From NCBI RefSeq assembly GCF_001310225.1, contig NZ_CP012898.1:1984001-2048000 (forward strand): DNA of 64,000 bases, read 5' to 3'. This DNA is from Pseudalgibacter alginicilyticus (GTDB taxonomy: Bacteria; Bacteroidota; Bacteroidia; Flavobacteriales; Flavobacteriaceae). The notes under the pieces were generated by a model. It was not told the origin of the DNA, made no database searches, and saw nothing but the letters and a program-made list of their open reading frames with translations. Of the stretch, positions 30,250-40,899 are shown piece by piece. The translations under genes and the position numbers were made by a program. Position 1 is the stretch's first letter. The number at the start of each line of letters is the position of its first letter.

Positions 30250-32223
30250 TTAATCTACGTTATCGTGCAAATAAGAATTATTACTTCTTAATTGTATGTC
30301 GTCATTATCATCCAAACCAACACTTGTTCTAGAAATATCTGTTTCAGAAGAATGCTTAGCATCATTTAAATTGACACCCTGCCGTCTATAAGCAGGCACT
30401 TTTTCAATATCATCAATCTTTGCGTTATTGAATTTATAATTAAAATCTTTCATTTTAAGTCTACGCTCTGCGGCACGTTCTTTAAGCATATCTGAAATTG
30501 GACTATTCATAGGATCAACCTCTTCTGAAGGAGCCTCTTCCACAACTTCTTTTTTTACTGTTTTCTTTTCAAAAACAATATCCTGATCAATATTCTCTAC
30601 AACCTCTTTAGTAGCAGTTTTCTTTTTATTGATTGATGATTCAACCTCATCATAATCATCCAAAACATAGCGCACATCTCCTTTTTCACTGGATTCAGTC
30701 ACTGTTAAAAGTTCAATAGGATCTTTAACAAAAATTTCTTTGACATCATCTTCATTAAGATCATATGAAATCACTTCTTCTGCTTCAGACTCCTCAACTT
30801 CCTTTTTGTCTGTTGACATCGGGAAATCAAAAGTTAATGTAACTTGTTCATCTTCTTCCACAATCACTTTAACATCTTCTTTAGTAGACATTTTTGTTAC
30901 AGGCTTTATAACAAAATCCTCTTCTTCTTCAATAACGGCATCAACTTCATCATAAACAACCTTGATATTTCTAATGATTTCTGAAGTTGGAATTAAATCA
31001 AAATCAGCGTCAGGATCGCGCAATTTTTGCTTATTGACTAAATTGTTTTCAAAATTGCTTAGCTGATCATCTTCATCAAGTTCCAATGTGTGTTTAACAA
31101 CTTTAGACTCTTGTTTCTTTTCAAATTCAATAACAGGTGCTATTATGACAGGGTCTTTTTCTTTTCCTTGAAGTTCTTTATCATCTTCTAAAGAATGTAT
31201 AACTTTTTTAGTTTCAGTATTAGAAATTTCATCTTGCTGCTCAACATTAAAACCCGTTGCAATGATGGTTACCGCAATAGATTCTTCTAAAGACTCATCT
31301 TCACCAACACCCATAATAATATTAGCACCGTGACCTGCTTCATTTTGAATATGATCATTAATTTCACCTATTTCATCAATGGTAATTTCATGAGAACCAG
31401 AAACAATAAGCAGCAATACATTTTTAGCCCCAGTAATTTTGTTATCATTCAATAAAGGTGAATCCAAAGCTTTGCGAATGGCATCATTGGCACGGTTTTG
31501 TCCTGAAGCCAAAGCTGACCCCATAATAGCTGTACCACTATTACTTAATACAGTTTTAGCATCGCGTAAATCGATATTTTGAGTATAATGATGTGTAATA
31601 ACTTCAGCTATACCACGAGCAGCAGTAGATAGAACTTCATCTGCTTTTGAAAAACCAGCTTTAAAGCCCAAATTCCCATAAACTTCACGAAGTTTGTTAT
31701 TATTGATAACAATGAGTGAATCAACAACATCTCTTAATTTTTCTATACCTTGTTGCGCTTGTTCAATACGCATTTTACCTTCAAACTGAAATGGCATGGT
31801 TACGATACCCACTGTTAATATCCCCATATCTTTAGCCATTTTACCAATAATTGGAGCAGCACCTGTACCGGTACCTCCACCCATTCCGGCTGTTATGAAA
31901 ATCATTTTAGTATTAGAATCTAACATTTGTGAAATATCTGCACCACTTTCAACTGCTGATTGCTCTCCTATATCTGGATTTGCTCCAGCTCCTAAACCTT
32001 CAGTTAGGTTAAGACCTAATTGAATTTTATTAGGAACACCACTATTTTGAAGTGCTTGTGCATCAGTATTACAGATATAAAAATCTACACCTTTTATACC
32101 TTGTTGAAACATGTGGTTGATAGCGTTACTACCACCGCCACCAACACCAATAACTTTAATAACATTTGATTGGTTTTTAGGCAAATCAAATGCTATGCTT
32201 TCGAATTCTTTGTTGCTGCTCAT
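30250..32223 (-). CDS. ftsZ: Cell-division tubulin FtsZ
   Basis: The 657-residue protein has the FtsZ GTPase core (about 15-320) with IGVGGGGSNAINHM, the tubulin loop GGGTGTGAAP (about 115-124) and the T7-region NIDLRD. FtsZ polymerises with GTP into the cytoplasmic division ring. The remaining 330 residues form an acidic linker much longer than in E. coli (383 residues in total) but usual for Bacteroidota. It ends in a conserved tail peptide NNSYLHDNVD that binds partners such as FtsA. It is the last gene of the division cluster, 70 bp after ftsA, and is followed by a strong terminator. Confidence 0.98.
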   Translation of the reverse strand: MSSNKEFESIAFDLPKNQSNVIKVIGVGGGGSNAINHMFQQGIKGVDFYICNTDAQALQNSGVPNKIQLGLNLTEGLGAGANPDIGEQSAVESGADISQMLDSNTKMIFITAGMGGGTGTGAAPIIGKMAKDMGILTVGIVTMPFQFEGKMRIEQAQQGIEKLRDVVDSLIVINNNKLREVYGNLGFKAGFSKADEVLSTAARGIAEVITHHYTQNIDLRDAKTVLSNSGTAIMGSALASGQNRANDAIRKALDSPLLNDNKITGAKNVLLLIVSGSHEITIDEIGEINDHIQNEAGHGANIIMGVGEDESLEESIAVTIIATGFNVEQQDEISNTETKKVIHSLEDDKELQGKEKDPVIIAPVIEFEKKQESKVVKHTLELDEDDQLSNFENNLVNKQKLRDPDADFDLIPTSEIIRNIKVVYDEVDAVIEEEEDFVIKPVTKMSTKEDVKVIVEEDEQVTLTFDFPMSTDKKEVEESEAEEVISYDLNEDDVKEIFVKDPIELLTVTESSEKGDVRYVLDDYDEVESSINKKKTATKEVVENIDQDIVFEKKTVKKEVVEEAPSEEVDPMNSPISDMLKERAAERRLKMKDFNYKFNNAKIDDIEKVPAYRRQGVNLNDAKHSSETDISRTSVGLDDNDDIQLRSNNSYLHDNVD

Positions 32224-32293
32224 AAATTCTATTTTTTTGGGGTTTTGTACTTAATTTTATTTTTATTCAATGGTTGATTCTAATTTTTTAATT

Positions 32294-33610
32294 CTACTCA
32301 GCATTATCTAAAAAATCTTTAACTCTTTCAGTTAGTTTATCTAAGAAAGAACGTCTTTCTTTTACTGGTTTTTCTTTAATTTCTTCAGGTGAAGCTTCTT
32401 CTACTTTTTCTTTTTCAACTTGAATTTCTTGCTGCTCAATTTTTTTTCGGTCTTGGCGCTTCAAACCATCTAATACCAATCCTACTGCGGTAGCAAACAA
32501 TGGACTTGTTACTTCTCCATCACTATTACCAGCCAAATGCTCATTAGGATAACCAATACGAGTATCCATTCCTGTAATGTATTCTACCAATTGCTTCAAA
32601 TGTTTTAATTGCGCCCCGCCACCTGTTAAAACAATACCTGCTATTAGTTTTTTCTTTTGTTCTTCATGTCCGTAGTTTTTAATCTCGGCATATACCTGCT
32701 CAACAATTTCTACCACACGTGCATGAATAATTCTTGAGAGATTTTTGAGGGTTATCTCCTTAGGCTCACGTCCTCGCAACCCTGGTATAGAAACAATTTC
32801 ATTATCTTTATTTTCACCAGGCCATGCGGACCCAAATTTTATTTTTAGTAATTCTGCTTGTTTTTCAATAATAGAACAACCTTCTTTTATATCTTCGGTA
32901 ATAACATTGCCTCCAAACGGAATGACTGCTGTATGACGGATGATACCATCTCTAAAAATAGCCAAATCTGTGGTACCACCTCCAATATCAATCAAAGCAA
33001 CTCCTGCTTCTTTTTCTTCTTGGCTTAAAACAGCATTGGCTGATGCTAAAGGCTCTAAAGTGATGCCTTCTAAATTCAGTCCTGCACTTTGAATACAGCG
33101 TCCAACATTTCTTATAGAAGATACTTGCCCAACTACCACATGAAAATTAGCTTCCAATCTGCCTCCATACATCCCAATAGGTTCTTTAATTTCGGCTTGC
33201 CCATCTACCTTATATTCTTGAGGTAATACATGAATGATCTCCTCACCAGGAAGCATTACTAATTTATGAACCTGGTTGATAAGTCTATCAATATCACTTT
33301 CATCTATAACCGATTCTGAATTGGGTCTGGTTATATAGTCACTATGCTGTAAACTACGAATGTGCTGACCTGCAATACCAACAGTAACACCGTCAATTTT
33401 GGAATCTGCAGCAGCCTCTGCTTCTTGAACAGCTTGCTGTATTGATTGAATCGTTTGAGTTATATTATTTACCACACCACGGTGCACTCCTAAACTTTTA
33501 GATTTTCCAATACCTAAAATTTCAAGTTTACCGTATTCATTTTTACGACCAATCATAGCCACAATTTTTGTGGTTCCTATATCTAATCCTACTGCTATGT
33601 TATGCTCCAT
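32294..33610 (-). CDS. ftsA: Cell-division actin-like protein FtsA
   Basis: The 438-residue protein has the actin-like ATPase landmarks AVGLDIGTTKIVAMIG (phosphate 1), ALIDIGGGTTDLAIF (phosphate 2) and GIVLTGGGAQLKHL (adenosine), with the FtsA-specific 1C domain between about 85 and 165. The C-terminus ends with the amphipathic SFLDKLTERVKDFLDN, which anchors FtsA to the inner membrane after a charged linker (EKEKVEEASPEE). It tethers FtsZ filaments to the membrane. It is 3 bp downstream of ftsQ, so translational coupling is likely. Confidence 0.97.
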   Translation of the reverse strand: MEHNIAVGLDIGTTKIVAMIGRKNEYGKLEILGIGKSKSLGVHRGVVNNITQTIQSIQQAVQEAEAAADSKIDGVTVGIAGQHIRSLQHSDYITRPNSESVIDESDIDRLINQVHKLVMLPGEEIIHVLPQEYKVDGQAEIKEPIGMYGGRLEANFHVVVGQVSSIRNVGRCIQSAGLNLEGITLEPLASANAVLSQEEKEAGVALIDIGGGTTDLAIFRDGIIRHTAVIPFGGNVITEDIKEGCSIIEKQAELLKIKFGSAWPGENKDNEIVSIPGLRGREPKEITLKNLSRIIHARVVEIVEQVYAEIKNYGHEEQKKKLIAGIVLTGGGAQLKHLKQLVEYITGMDTRIGYPNEHLAGNSDGEVTSPLFATAVGLVLDGLKRQDRKKIEQQEIQVEKEKVEEASPEEIKEKPVKERRSFLDKLTERVKDFLDNAE

Positions 33611-33613
33611 GGT

Positions 33614-34333
33614 TTATTTTTTGGTACATACGACTTGGTTGTCAAATTGTAAATTAACTCTACTATAATTATTCAATGTCTTTTCTTTAAGGTTTTTTTG
33701 ATAAAACGCTTTCAAATTATTTATTTTTTTATCTAAAAAATGGATGCTTCCTAATTTTACTAAAAATGAGCATTGTCTTAATTTTAGATACAATTCATTA
33801 TTATTACTTTGATGAATTTCTATAACATTAGTCCTCAAGAATGAATCTTTCTCAATTTTTTGAGCTACAGTAAAAACATTTTTTAAATTGTTTTTTTCAA
33901 CATAACCTGTAACCAGTGGCACTCTAGCGGAATAATTTTTAGATAAAGGCATATAAAAACCTTCATCATCTATATAGTAAGACGCATTTGTACTAACTCT
34001 TGCAATAGGTCTTTTTTGTTCTATATCAGCAGTAAGCACCCCATTAACAGAAACATACACTTCTGCTGATTTTACCATTGGATTAGAATTCAGGGCATTT
34101 TCTAAAGTATTCAAAGCTAAAGTTTCTTTGCTTTTATTTTTAACTCCTTCCTGATTTACTATTAACAATTTACTAACATTTTCATGGGTAACAAAAAGGT
34201 TATTATCACCTATAAAATTGATAGCAATTTCAGACACCTTTCTATCTCCATTTTTATTTGAAGCAAATGCAAATAAGAAGACAACCAAGCCCAATAACAT
34301 TATCATTTTTATGTAGGTCCAATTAACTTTCAA
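33614..34333 (-). CDS. ftsQ: Cell-division protein FtsQ
   Basis: The 239-residue protein has one N-terminal membrane helix (about 8-24, IKMIMLLGLVVFLFAFA), a POTRA-like domain (about 33-110; HENVSKLLIVNQEG and VKSAEVYVSVNGVLTADIEQ, RPIARV) and a beta domain with DDEGFYMPLS and VPLVTGYV. This is the FtsQ/DivIB plan; in the divisome it links early Z-ring proteins to septal wall synthesis via FtsL and FtsB. Sequence conservation is low but position is decisive: it overlaps murC by 11 bp and precedes ftsA by 3 bp. The name is given from synteny plus architecture. Confidence 0.88.
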   Translation of the reverse strand: MKVNWTYIKMIMLLGLVVFLFAFASNKNGDRKVSEIAINFIGDNNLFVTHENVSKLLIVNQEGVKNKSKETLALNTLENALNSNPMVKSAEVYVSVNGVLTADIEQKRPIARVSTNASYYIDDEGFYMPLSKNYSARVPLVTGYVEKNNLKNVFTVAQKIEKDSFLRTNVIEIHQSNNNELYLKLRQCSFLVKLGSIHFLDKKINNLKAFYQKNLKEKTLNNYSRVNLQFDNQVVCTKK

Positions 34334-35675
34334 CTGTAAATTCTTTTTTAATTTTTTTCACCTCTTCGCCTATATCTCCCGCCCCAATAGTTAAAACTAT
34401 TTGAGAACGACTGTCATGTATCTCTGCCAGTAAATCTTTTTTACTAACTACTTTTTTATTTTTATTATCTATTTTATTTAATAACCACAATGATGTTACA
34501 CCTTCAATTGGCAATTCCCTTGCAGGGTAAATATCTAATAATATAACCTCATCAAATTGTGATAAACTTTTTGCAAAATCATCAACAAAATCACGCGTTC
34601 TACTAAACAAATGTGGCTGAAAAACGGCTAACACTTTTTTATCAGGGTACATTTCCCTAACCGCCTGATGTACTGCATTTATTTCCTCTGGATGGTGTGC
34701 GTAGTCATCAATAAAAACAAAGTCCTCAGTTTTAATATGATAGGTAAATCGTCGTTTCACACCCTTATAAGATGCTAAAGCTTTGGCGAGCTGCCAGTGA
34801 GGGCAACCGTATTCTACAGCCATCGCCAAGGCTATTAATGCATTCGACAGATTATGTCTACCAGGTAGGTTAAATTGTATATTTTCAATTATTGTTTCTG
34901 GTGTTTTCACATCAAAAACATAGCTTCCATTTTCTATTTTTATATTTTTAACAGAATAATCAGACTCATCGTCAATTCCATAAGTTATCCCTTTTATCGG
35001 CAAGCCATTTCTAACAAATAGTTTTCCTGTTGATTTCACTTTTTTAGAAAAGTCTTCAAAGGATCTCGTTACCTCTGAAGCATCACCATAAATATCTAAA
35101 TGATCTGCATCCATAGACGTGATACATGCAATGTCTGGAGATAAAGTTAAGAAAGACCTATCAAATTCATCAGCTTCAACCACTGAAACTTTAGTACCAT
35201 TTTCAATAAAATTAGAATTATAATTTTCAGAAACACCACCTAAGAAAGCGGTTAATGGCACATTACACTCATACATTAAATGCCCTAAAATACTGGTTGT
35301 TGTGGTTTTACCATGCGTACCTGCAACAGCCAAACAAAAGGTGTTTTCTGTTATTAAACCAAGTACCTGAGACCGTTTTAAAACCTGAAAACTATTATCT
35401 ATAAAATATTGATACTCTTTATGTCCATTTGGAATGGCTGGCGTATACACTATCAGCGTATTCTCTTTACTCAAAAAAGTAGTATTTATATTTTCAATGG
35501 CATCTTCAAAATGAATATCTATACCCAAAACCCCCAAACCATCAGTTATATCCGTTTGAGTTTTATCATATCCTGCTACTTGCTTTTTATTAGCATGAAA
35601 ATAACGCGCAAGCGCACTCATTCCTATACCACCGATACCAAGAAAATAAACATTATGTATATTATTTAAATTCAT
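34323..35675 (-). CDS. murC: UDP-N-acetylmuramate--L-alanine ligase MurC
   Basis: The 450-residue Mur ligase has the N-terminal nucleotide loop FLGIGGIGMSALARYF (about 10-25), the ATP loop AGTHGKTTTTSIL (about 116-128), the middle-domain SVVEADEFDRSF and the late DDYAHHPEEI motif. It adds L-alanine, the first residue of the stem peptide, to UDP-MurNAc in the cytoplasm. The Gly/Met/Ser-rich N-terminal motif and the DDYAHHP motif separate MurC from MurD/E/F. It is 1 bp downstream of murG and overlaps ftsQ by 11 bp. Confidence 0.97.
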   Translation of the reverse strand: MNLNNIHNVYFLGIGGIGMSALARYFHANKKQVAGYDKTQTDITDGLGVLGIDIHFEDAIENINTTFLSKENTLIVYTPAIPNGHKEYQYFIDNSFQVLKRSQVLGLITENTFCLAVAGTHGKTTTTSILGHLMYECNVPLTAFLGGVSENYNSNFIENGTKVSVVEADEFDRSFLTLSPDIACITSMDADHLDIYGDASEVTRSFEDFSKKVKSTGKLFVRNGLPIKGITYGIDDESDYSVKNIKIENGSYVFDVKTPETIIENIQFNLPGRHNLSNALIALAMAVEYGCPHWQLAKALASYKGVKRRFTYHIKTEDFVFIDDYAHHPEEINAVHQAVREMYPDKKVLAVFQPHLFSRTRDFVDDFAKSLSQFDEVILLDIYPARELPIEGVTSLWLLNKIDNKNKKVVSKKDLLAEIHDSRSQIVLTIGAGDIGEEVKKIKKEFTVES

Positions 35676-35676
35676 T

Positions 35677-36783
35677 TTAATTTTTCAAAAGTTTTTCAAC
35701 TTCATCAGCTATTTGCTTTGTTGCATTTACCAATGCGAGTTTCTTTATATTTTTACCTAATTGTTTTTGCTTCTCTGGTGATGCTACTAATAGCGAAAAG
35801 TTATTTTCAAAATCAGCATTTAAATCTTCTTCTTTTATTATCAAAGCTGCTTCTTTATCAACTACAGCCATTGCGTTTTTTGTTTGATGATCTTCAGCTA
35901 CATTAGGTGATGGTATAAAAATTACAGGCTTACCAACTATACACAGTTCTGAAACAGAACTTGCACCAGCTCTTGAAATAATAACATCTGCAGCAGCATA
36001 AGCCAAATCCATGTTGTTCAAAAACTCATAAACTTGAACATTTTTAGTATTGCTATATATTTTATACTGCTGATAATACAACTTCCCACATTGCCAAATA
36101 ATCTGTACGTTTTGAGTGTCTAAAAAATCCAGCTCTTTCTCTATTAATTCATTAACTCGCTTAGCCCCTAAACTACCTCCTAACACTAAAAGCGTATGCT
36201 TACCTTGTTTCAAATTGAAAAAGTTTTTTGCTTCATCCGTTTTAGTATCAATATCCAATAAGCCCTGACGCACTGGGTTTCCCGTTTTTATGATTCTATC
36301 TTTTGGAAAAAATCGCTCCAATCCATCATAAGCCACACATATTTTTTGTGCTTTTTTGGATAATAGTTTATTAGTTATTCCAGGGTAAGAATTTTGCTCT
36401 TGTATTAAACTAGGAATCCTATTTAAAGCCGCCATATAAAGTAGTGGTCCACTAGCAAACCCACCTGTTCCAATAGCTACATCTGGCTTAAAATCTTTTA
36501 CAATTTTTCTTGCTCCCCACAAACTATGTATCAATTTAAATGGAAACATTAAATTTTTAAAAGTCAGTTTCCTCTGAATTCCAGAAATCCAAAGCCCTTT
36601 AATAGCATACCCTGCTTCTGGCACCTTATCCATTTCCATTCTATCCTTTGCCCCTACAAACAAAAATTCTGCATTTGGCATACGCAATTTTAACTCGTTA
36701 GCAATGGCTATAGCTGGATAGATATGACCTCCCGTACCTCCGCCAGACAAAATGATTTTATATGTTTTATTTTTGTTATTCAC
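35677..36783 (-). CDS. murG: UDP-GlcNAc:undecaprenyl-PP-MurNAc-pentapeptide GlcNAc transferase MurG
   Basis: The 368-residue glycosyltransferase carries the family loops [16 protein letters not shown] (about 13-28), GTGGFASGP (about 105-113), [13 protein letters not shown] and the donor-binding [10 protein letters not shown] (about 270-279). It transfers GlcNAc to lipid I to give lipid II at the cytoplasmic face of the inner membrane. The gene begins 55 bp after ftsW and ends 1 bp before murC. All motifs and length agree with a functional enzyme. Confidence 0.97.
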   Translation of the reverse strand: MNNKNKTYKIILSGGGTGGHIYPAIAIANELKLRMPNAEFLFVGAKDRMEMDKVPEAGYAIKGLWISGIQRKLTFKNLMFPFKLIHSLWGARKIVKDFKPDVAIGTGGFASGPLLYMAALNRIPSLIQEQNSYPGITNKLLSKKAQKICVAYDGLERFFPKDRIIKTGNPVRQGLLDIDTKTDEAKNFFNLKQGKHTLLVLGGSLGAKRVNELIEKELDFLDTQNVQIIWQCGKLYYQQYKIYSNTKNVQVYEFLNNMDLAYAAADVIISRAGASSVSELCIVGKPVIFIPSPNVAEDHQTKNAMAVVDKEAALIIKEEDLNADFENNFSLLVASPEKQKQLGKNIKKLALVNATKQIADEVEKLLKN

Positions 36784-36838
36784 TTATTTTTAATAAACAC
36801 TTAGACAACGCCTAGTGTGATATTTCACCCCTTTATAT

Positions 36839-38032
36839 TTATATAGCTTCAGAAAGAATTTCCAAAGGATTCTCTTCCATTTCTTCTTGTTCTTTAATTT
36901 CTTCTCTTTTAGCACTTACACTTAAAATGATACCTACCGCTAAACAAGTCATCCAAATGGAAGTCCCTCCACTACTTATTAGTGGCAAAGTTTGCCCTGT
37001 GACTGGAAATAACTCCACAGCAACCGCCATATTTATTAAGGCCTGAAACACAATTGGCAATCCGACACCTAACACCAATAGCTTGCCGAATATAGTATCC
37101 GATTTTTGCGCCACAATTACAATTCTGAAAAGCAACCACATATAAAGAATCATCAATCCAAAACCTCCAATCAACCCATATTCTTCAATGATAATTGCAA
37201 AAATAAAATCTGAAGAAGACTGTGGTAAAAAATTCTTTTGAATACTTTTCCCAGGTCCAACCCCTTGAATACCACCTGATGCAATGGCTATTTTAGCTTT
37301 TTCAATTTGATAATCAGCTTCAGTTACCTCATCATTAGAAAAACTTTCTATTCTACTTACCCAAGTATCCACCCTATTAGGCATAATATCTGGAAATGCT
37401 TTTGCTGTTAAAACAAATAATGACAACACCAAAACACCAGACCCTAAAATAACTGCAAGATACCTTATAGGATAGCCACCCAAGAAAACCAACATAATAA
37501 CCATTAAAAACATAATAGCTGCTGTTGAAAAATTTGCTGGAAGAATGAGTATCAGTACAAAAAAAACTGGCGCCCAAAGCGGCAAAATAGTATTTTTAAA
37601 CGTAATATCTTTATCCTGAATTTTGGACATGTATCTTGCTACATATACCATAAGCACAACAGATGCTAAAGTTGATGTTTGAAATGACATACCTACAATT
37701 GGAATTTGAATCCACCTACTAGCATTAGCCCCTTCAATAGTTGTTCCTTGCAACATTGTAACCCCCAACAACACTAAAACCACAGGAATCATTATTAATG
37801 ACAACCCTTTAAAATACCTATACGGCACTTTATGAACCCCATACATAATAACAAAACCTAAAAGTAAATGCATAAAATGTTTTACAAAAAACCCAAAAGT
37901 ATTACCATCACTACCTCTATAAGCTAAATTACTAGCCGCACTATATACTGGCAAAAACGACAAAATAGCCAATAAAGCAACTATAGCCCAAATTAACCGA
38001 TCTCCTTTTATGTTTTTAAATAATGTTTGCAT
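36839..38032 (-). CDS. ftsW: SEDS-family septal glycosyltransferase FtsW
   Basis: The 397-residue protein has about ten membrane segments and the SEDS family motifs, such as QGVGPGKSIQKNFLPQSSSDF and EEYGLIGGFGLMILY, with a late PLISSGGTSIW. FtsW polymerises lipid II into glycan together with its class-b PBP partner (here FtsI, in the same cluster). The name FtsW rather than RodA is based on position within the division cluster. A 119-bp gap separates it from murD upstream, longer than other gaps here, which could hold an internal promoter, although I see no strong box. Confidence 0.95.
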   Translation of the reverse strand: MQTLFKNIKGDRLIWAIVALLAILSFLPVYSAASNLAYRGSDGNTFGFFVKHFMHLLLGFVIMYGVHKVPYRYFKGLSLIMIPVVLVLLGVTMLQGTTIEGANASRWIQIPIVGMSFQTSTLASVVLMVYVARYMSKIQDKDITFKNTILPLWAPVFFVLILILPANFSTAAIMFLMVIMLVFLGGYPIRYLAVILGSGVLVLSLFVLTAKAFPDIMPNRVDTWVSRIESFSNDEVTEADYQIEKAKIAIASGGIQGVGPGKSIQKNFLPQSSSDFIFAIIIEEYGLIGGFGLMILYMWLLFRIVIVAQKSDTIFGKLLVLGVGLPIVFQALINMAVAVELFPVTGQTLPLISSGGTSIWMTCLAVGIILSVSAKREEIKEQEEMEENPLEILSEAI

Positions 38033-38151
38033 CCTTATAATTACTTCCCAACAATTTTCTTTTTACTTAACTAATCGCTGTTTGTTTTATTTTTTATAAC
38101 ACATAAAACACTTCAACAAACTCCGTTTGATATTTTTCTTTTCAATTTTAT

Positions 38152-39489
38152 TTACAAGTTTCTTACTGCATTTTTAAATTGACGTCCTCTATCTTCATAA
38201 TTTTCAAACAAATCAAAACTTGCACAAGCAGGAGACAATAACACATTATCGCCAGCTTCAGCAATTTTATAAGCAATTTTTACAGCTTCACTCATATACT
38301 GTGTTTCAACAATAACATCAACCATATTACCAAAGGTGTCAATAAGTTTTTCGTTATCAACCCCCAAACAAATAACCGCTTTTACTTTTTCGTTTACAAA
38401 GGAAAACAGCTCTTCATAATTATTCCCCTTATCAACCCCTCCTACAATCCAAACCGTTGGTGCATCCATACTTTCTAAAGCATAGTAGGTTGCATTAACA
38501 TTGGTAGCTTTAGAATCATTGATATACTGCACTTTATTTATTTTTACTACATGTTCCAATCTATGTTCCACCCCTTGAAAATTTTCCAAACTCTCTCTAA
38601 TGGTTTGCTTTCTTATTTTCAATAAATGCGCTACGGTTGAAGCCGCCATAGCATTTTTAATATTGTGTTTTCCTTCTAATGCAAGTTTTGCTGTCGGCAT
38701 AATTATTTGATTATTATCTATGGTTATTTTTATATTCTCTTTATCTAAACACGCACCATTTTCTATTGTTTTTACTAATGAAAATGGCAATAATGTGGAT
38801 TGAACCGGGTGCTTTTTTAAATGATTTACAATAGCTTCATCATCTGCATCATAAATTAAATAATCTTCTTTTGTCTGATTTTCTGCAATTCTAAATTTTG
38901 AAATGATATAATTTTCAAATTGATAATCATATCTATCCAAATGATCAGGAGTAATATTAGTCAACACTGCTATTTTAGGCTTAAAACCAATAATATCATC
39001 TAATTGAAAACTGCTTATTTCCAACACGTAATTGGGATGGTTTTTTTCTAAAACTTGCTTAGCAAAACTATCTCCAATATTTCCCGCCAAACCAACTTCT
39101 AACTCCTGCTTTAATAAGTGATGCGTTAGAGTTGCTGTAGTTGTTTTTCCATTACTACCTGTAATACCAACAATGGTTGCTGTTGTAAATTTGGAAGCAA
39201 ATTCAATTTCTGAAACCACCAAAACACCCTTATCCCGTATCTGTTTTACTAAAGGAGCTTTATCTGGAATTCCAGGACTTTTCATTACAATATCTGCATT
39301 CAGAATTTTAGATTCAGTATGCTGCTCTTCTTCCCATTCAATCTCATTATGTATAAGAACTTCTTTATAGTTATCCTTAATTTTTCCTTTATCTGATACA
39401 AAAACATCATAGCCTTTTTTCTGTCCTAAAAGCGCTGCACCAACACCACTTTCTCCACCTCCTAATACGACTAATCTGTGTTTTGTCAT
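38152..39489 (-). CDS. murD: UDP-N-acetylmuramoylalanine--D-glutamate ligase MurD
   Basis: The 445-residue Mur ligase has the N-terminal loop LGGGESGVGAALLG (about 9-22), the ATP loop GITGSNGKTTTATLTHHLL (about 108-126), VLTNITPDHLDRY (about 175-187) and the late YINDSKATNVNATYYAL. The latter DSKATN motif is typical of MurD. It adds D-glutamate to UDP-MurNAc-L-Ala in the cytoplasm. It lies 72 bp after mraY and 119 bp before ftsW in the division cluster. Confidence 0.97.
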   Translation of the reverse strand: MTKHRLVVLGGGESGVGAALLGQKKGYDVFVSDKGKIKDNYKEVLIHNEIEWEEEQHTESKILNADIVMKSPGIPDKAPLVKQIRDKGVLVVSEIEFASKFTTATIVGITGSNGKTTTATLTHHLLKQELEVGLAGNIGDSFAKQVLEKNHPNYVLEISSFQLDDIIGFKPKIAVLTNITPDHLDRYDYQFENYIISKFRIAENQTKEDYLIYDADDEAIVNHLKKHPVQSTLLPFSLVKTIENGACLDKENIKITIDNNQIIMPTAKLALEGKHNIKNAMAASTVAHLLKIRKQTIRESLENFQGVEHRLEHVVKINKVQYINDSKATNVNATYYALESMDAPTVWIVGGVDKGNNYEELFSFVNEKVKAVICLGVDNEKLIDTFGNMVDVIVETQYMSEAVKIAYKIAEAGDNVLLSPACASFDLFENYEDRGRQFKNAVRNL

Positions 39490-39561
39490 TCTGTTTTCAT
39501 TTCATTAAACTTGCTTCAATCAACTTGTTCTCAAGACAAGCTGATTTGGCACAAAAAATCA

Positions 39562-40803
39562 TTATCTTATTTTCAATGTAACTATTGATAAAATTGCCAG
39601 TAATATGCCAATAATCCAAAAACGTGTTACTATTTTACTTTCGTGATATCCTATTTTTTGATAGTGATGATGTAAAGGCGACATTTTAAATATGCGCCTA
39701 CCTTCACCATATTTTTTCTTGGTATATTTAAACCAACCCACTTGCATAATCACCGATAAATTTTCGGCAACAAAAATACCGCACAACACAGGAATCAGCC
39801 ATTCTTTACGGACAGCAATAGCAATAACTGCTATAATACCCCCAATAGTCAAACTCCCTGTATCTCCCATAAATACTTGTGCTGGATATGTGTTATACCA
39901 CAAAAAACCGATTAACGCTCCCACAAAAGCAGCAATATAAATAGTGATTTCCTCTACACGAGGGATATACATGATATTGAGAAAATCAGAAAAAATAATA
40001 TTACCCGATAACCAAGCAAAAATTCCTAAAGTGAGTGCTATAATTGCCGATGTACCTGCTGCCAATCCATCAATACCATCTGTAAGATTAGCTCCGTTTG
40101 ATACACCTGTGATTATAATAATAACAGCCAAAAGAAAAACAATCCAAGCATACTTTTCTAAGTCTGAACTTATCCACGTAATTAATTTTGAGTATTCAAA
40201 CTCGTTTTCCTTTACAAAAGGAATGGTTGTTTTAGTTGATTTTATTTCACTTTCAAACAATTTCGCCGGCTCAATCTTTGGGTTTTCCGCCAACAAAGCT
40301 TGTCGCTGTTCCAACGGTAACTTTTCTTTTATAGTAACCTCTGGATGAAAAAACAAAGTTGTCCCCACTATAACACCAAGCCCAATTTGCCCCAATATTT
40401 TGAAACGCCCTTTTAAACCATCTTTATCTTGTTTGAACTTTTTAATATAATCGTCTATAAATCCGATAACCCCCATCCAAACTGTTGTAACAATCAATAG
40501 TATGATATAAATATTTTCCAATTTAGCCAACAACAACACAGGTATAAGTGTTGCCATAATGATAATAAGCCCTCCCATTGTTGGCGTTCCTGCTTTTTCT
40601 TGTTGCCCATCTAAGCCTAAATCTCTAATAGTTTCACCAACTTGTTGACGTTGTAAAAAACGAATAATACGTTTTCCATAAATAGTAGAAATCAACAAAG
40701 ACAAAATCATGGCAAAAGCAGCTCTGGGCGTTAAAAACCCAAAGAGTGAAGCTCCAGGAAATTGAAATTCCTTTTCTAAATATTCAAATAAATAATATAA
40801 CAT
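39562..40803 (-). CDS. mraY: Phospho-N-acetylmuramoyl-pentapeptide transferase MraY
   Basis: The 413-residue membrane enzyme has about ten helices and the catalytic landmarks GTPTMGG (about 71-77), [16 protein letters not shown] (about 115-130), [12 protein letters not shown] (about 240-251) and [12 protein letters not shown] (about 305-316), plus the MSPLHHHYQ motif near the C-terminus. It joins UDP-MurNAc-pentapeptide to undecaprenyl phosphate to give lipid I. Between helices 4 and 5 there is an insertion of about 50 charged residues ([15 protein letters not shown]), present in Bacteroidota MraY and absent from E. coli (360 residues). Confidence 0.97.
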   Translation of the reverse strand: MLYYLFEYLEKEFQFPGASLFGFLTPRAAFAMILSLLISTIYGKRIIRFLQRQQVGETIRDLGLDGQQEKAGTPTMGGLIIIMATLIPVLLLAKLENIYIILLIVTTVWMGVIGFIDDYIKKFKQDKDGLKGRFKILGQIGLGVIVGTTLFFHPEVTIKEKLPLEQRQALLAENPKIEPAKLFESEIKSTKTTIPFVKENEFEYSKLITWISSDLEKYAWIVFLLAVIIIITGVSNGANLTDGIDGLAAGTSAIIALTLGIFAWLSGNIIFSDFLNIMYIPRVEEITIYIAAFVGALIGFLWYNTYPAQVFMGDTGSLTIGGIIAVIAIAVRKEWLIPVLCGIFVAENLSVIMQVGWFKYTKKKYGEGRRIFKMSPLHHHYQKIGYHESKIVTRFWIIGILLAILSIVTLKIR

Positions 40804-40899
40804 CGTCTTTTTTTATTGAAATTCTTCGGCTATGCTCTGAATAACATTATTTTATTATTTCTTTACTAACTACACTTAGACCAATCTCAGTGTCTTTGA

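Noticed and set aside
30740-30955. Serine-rich plus-strand frame inside ftsZ
   Set aside because: It is the complement of the acidic FtsZ linker; serine/threonine runs are what such codons give in reverse.
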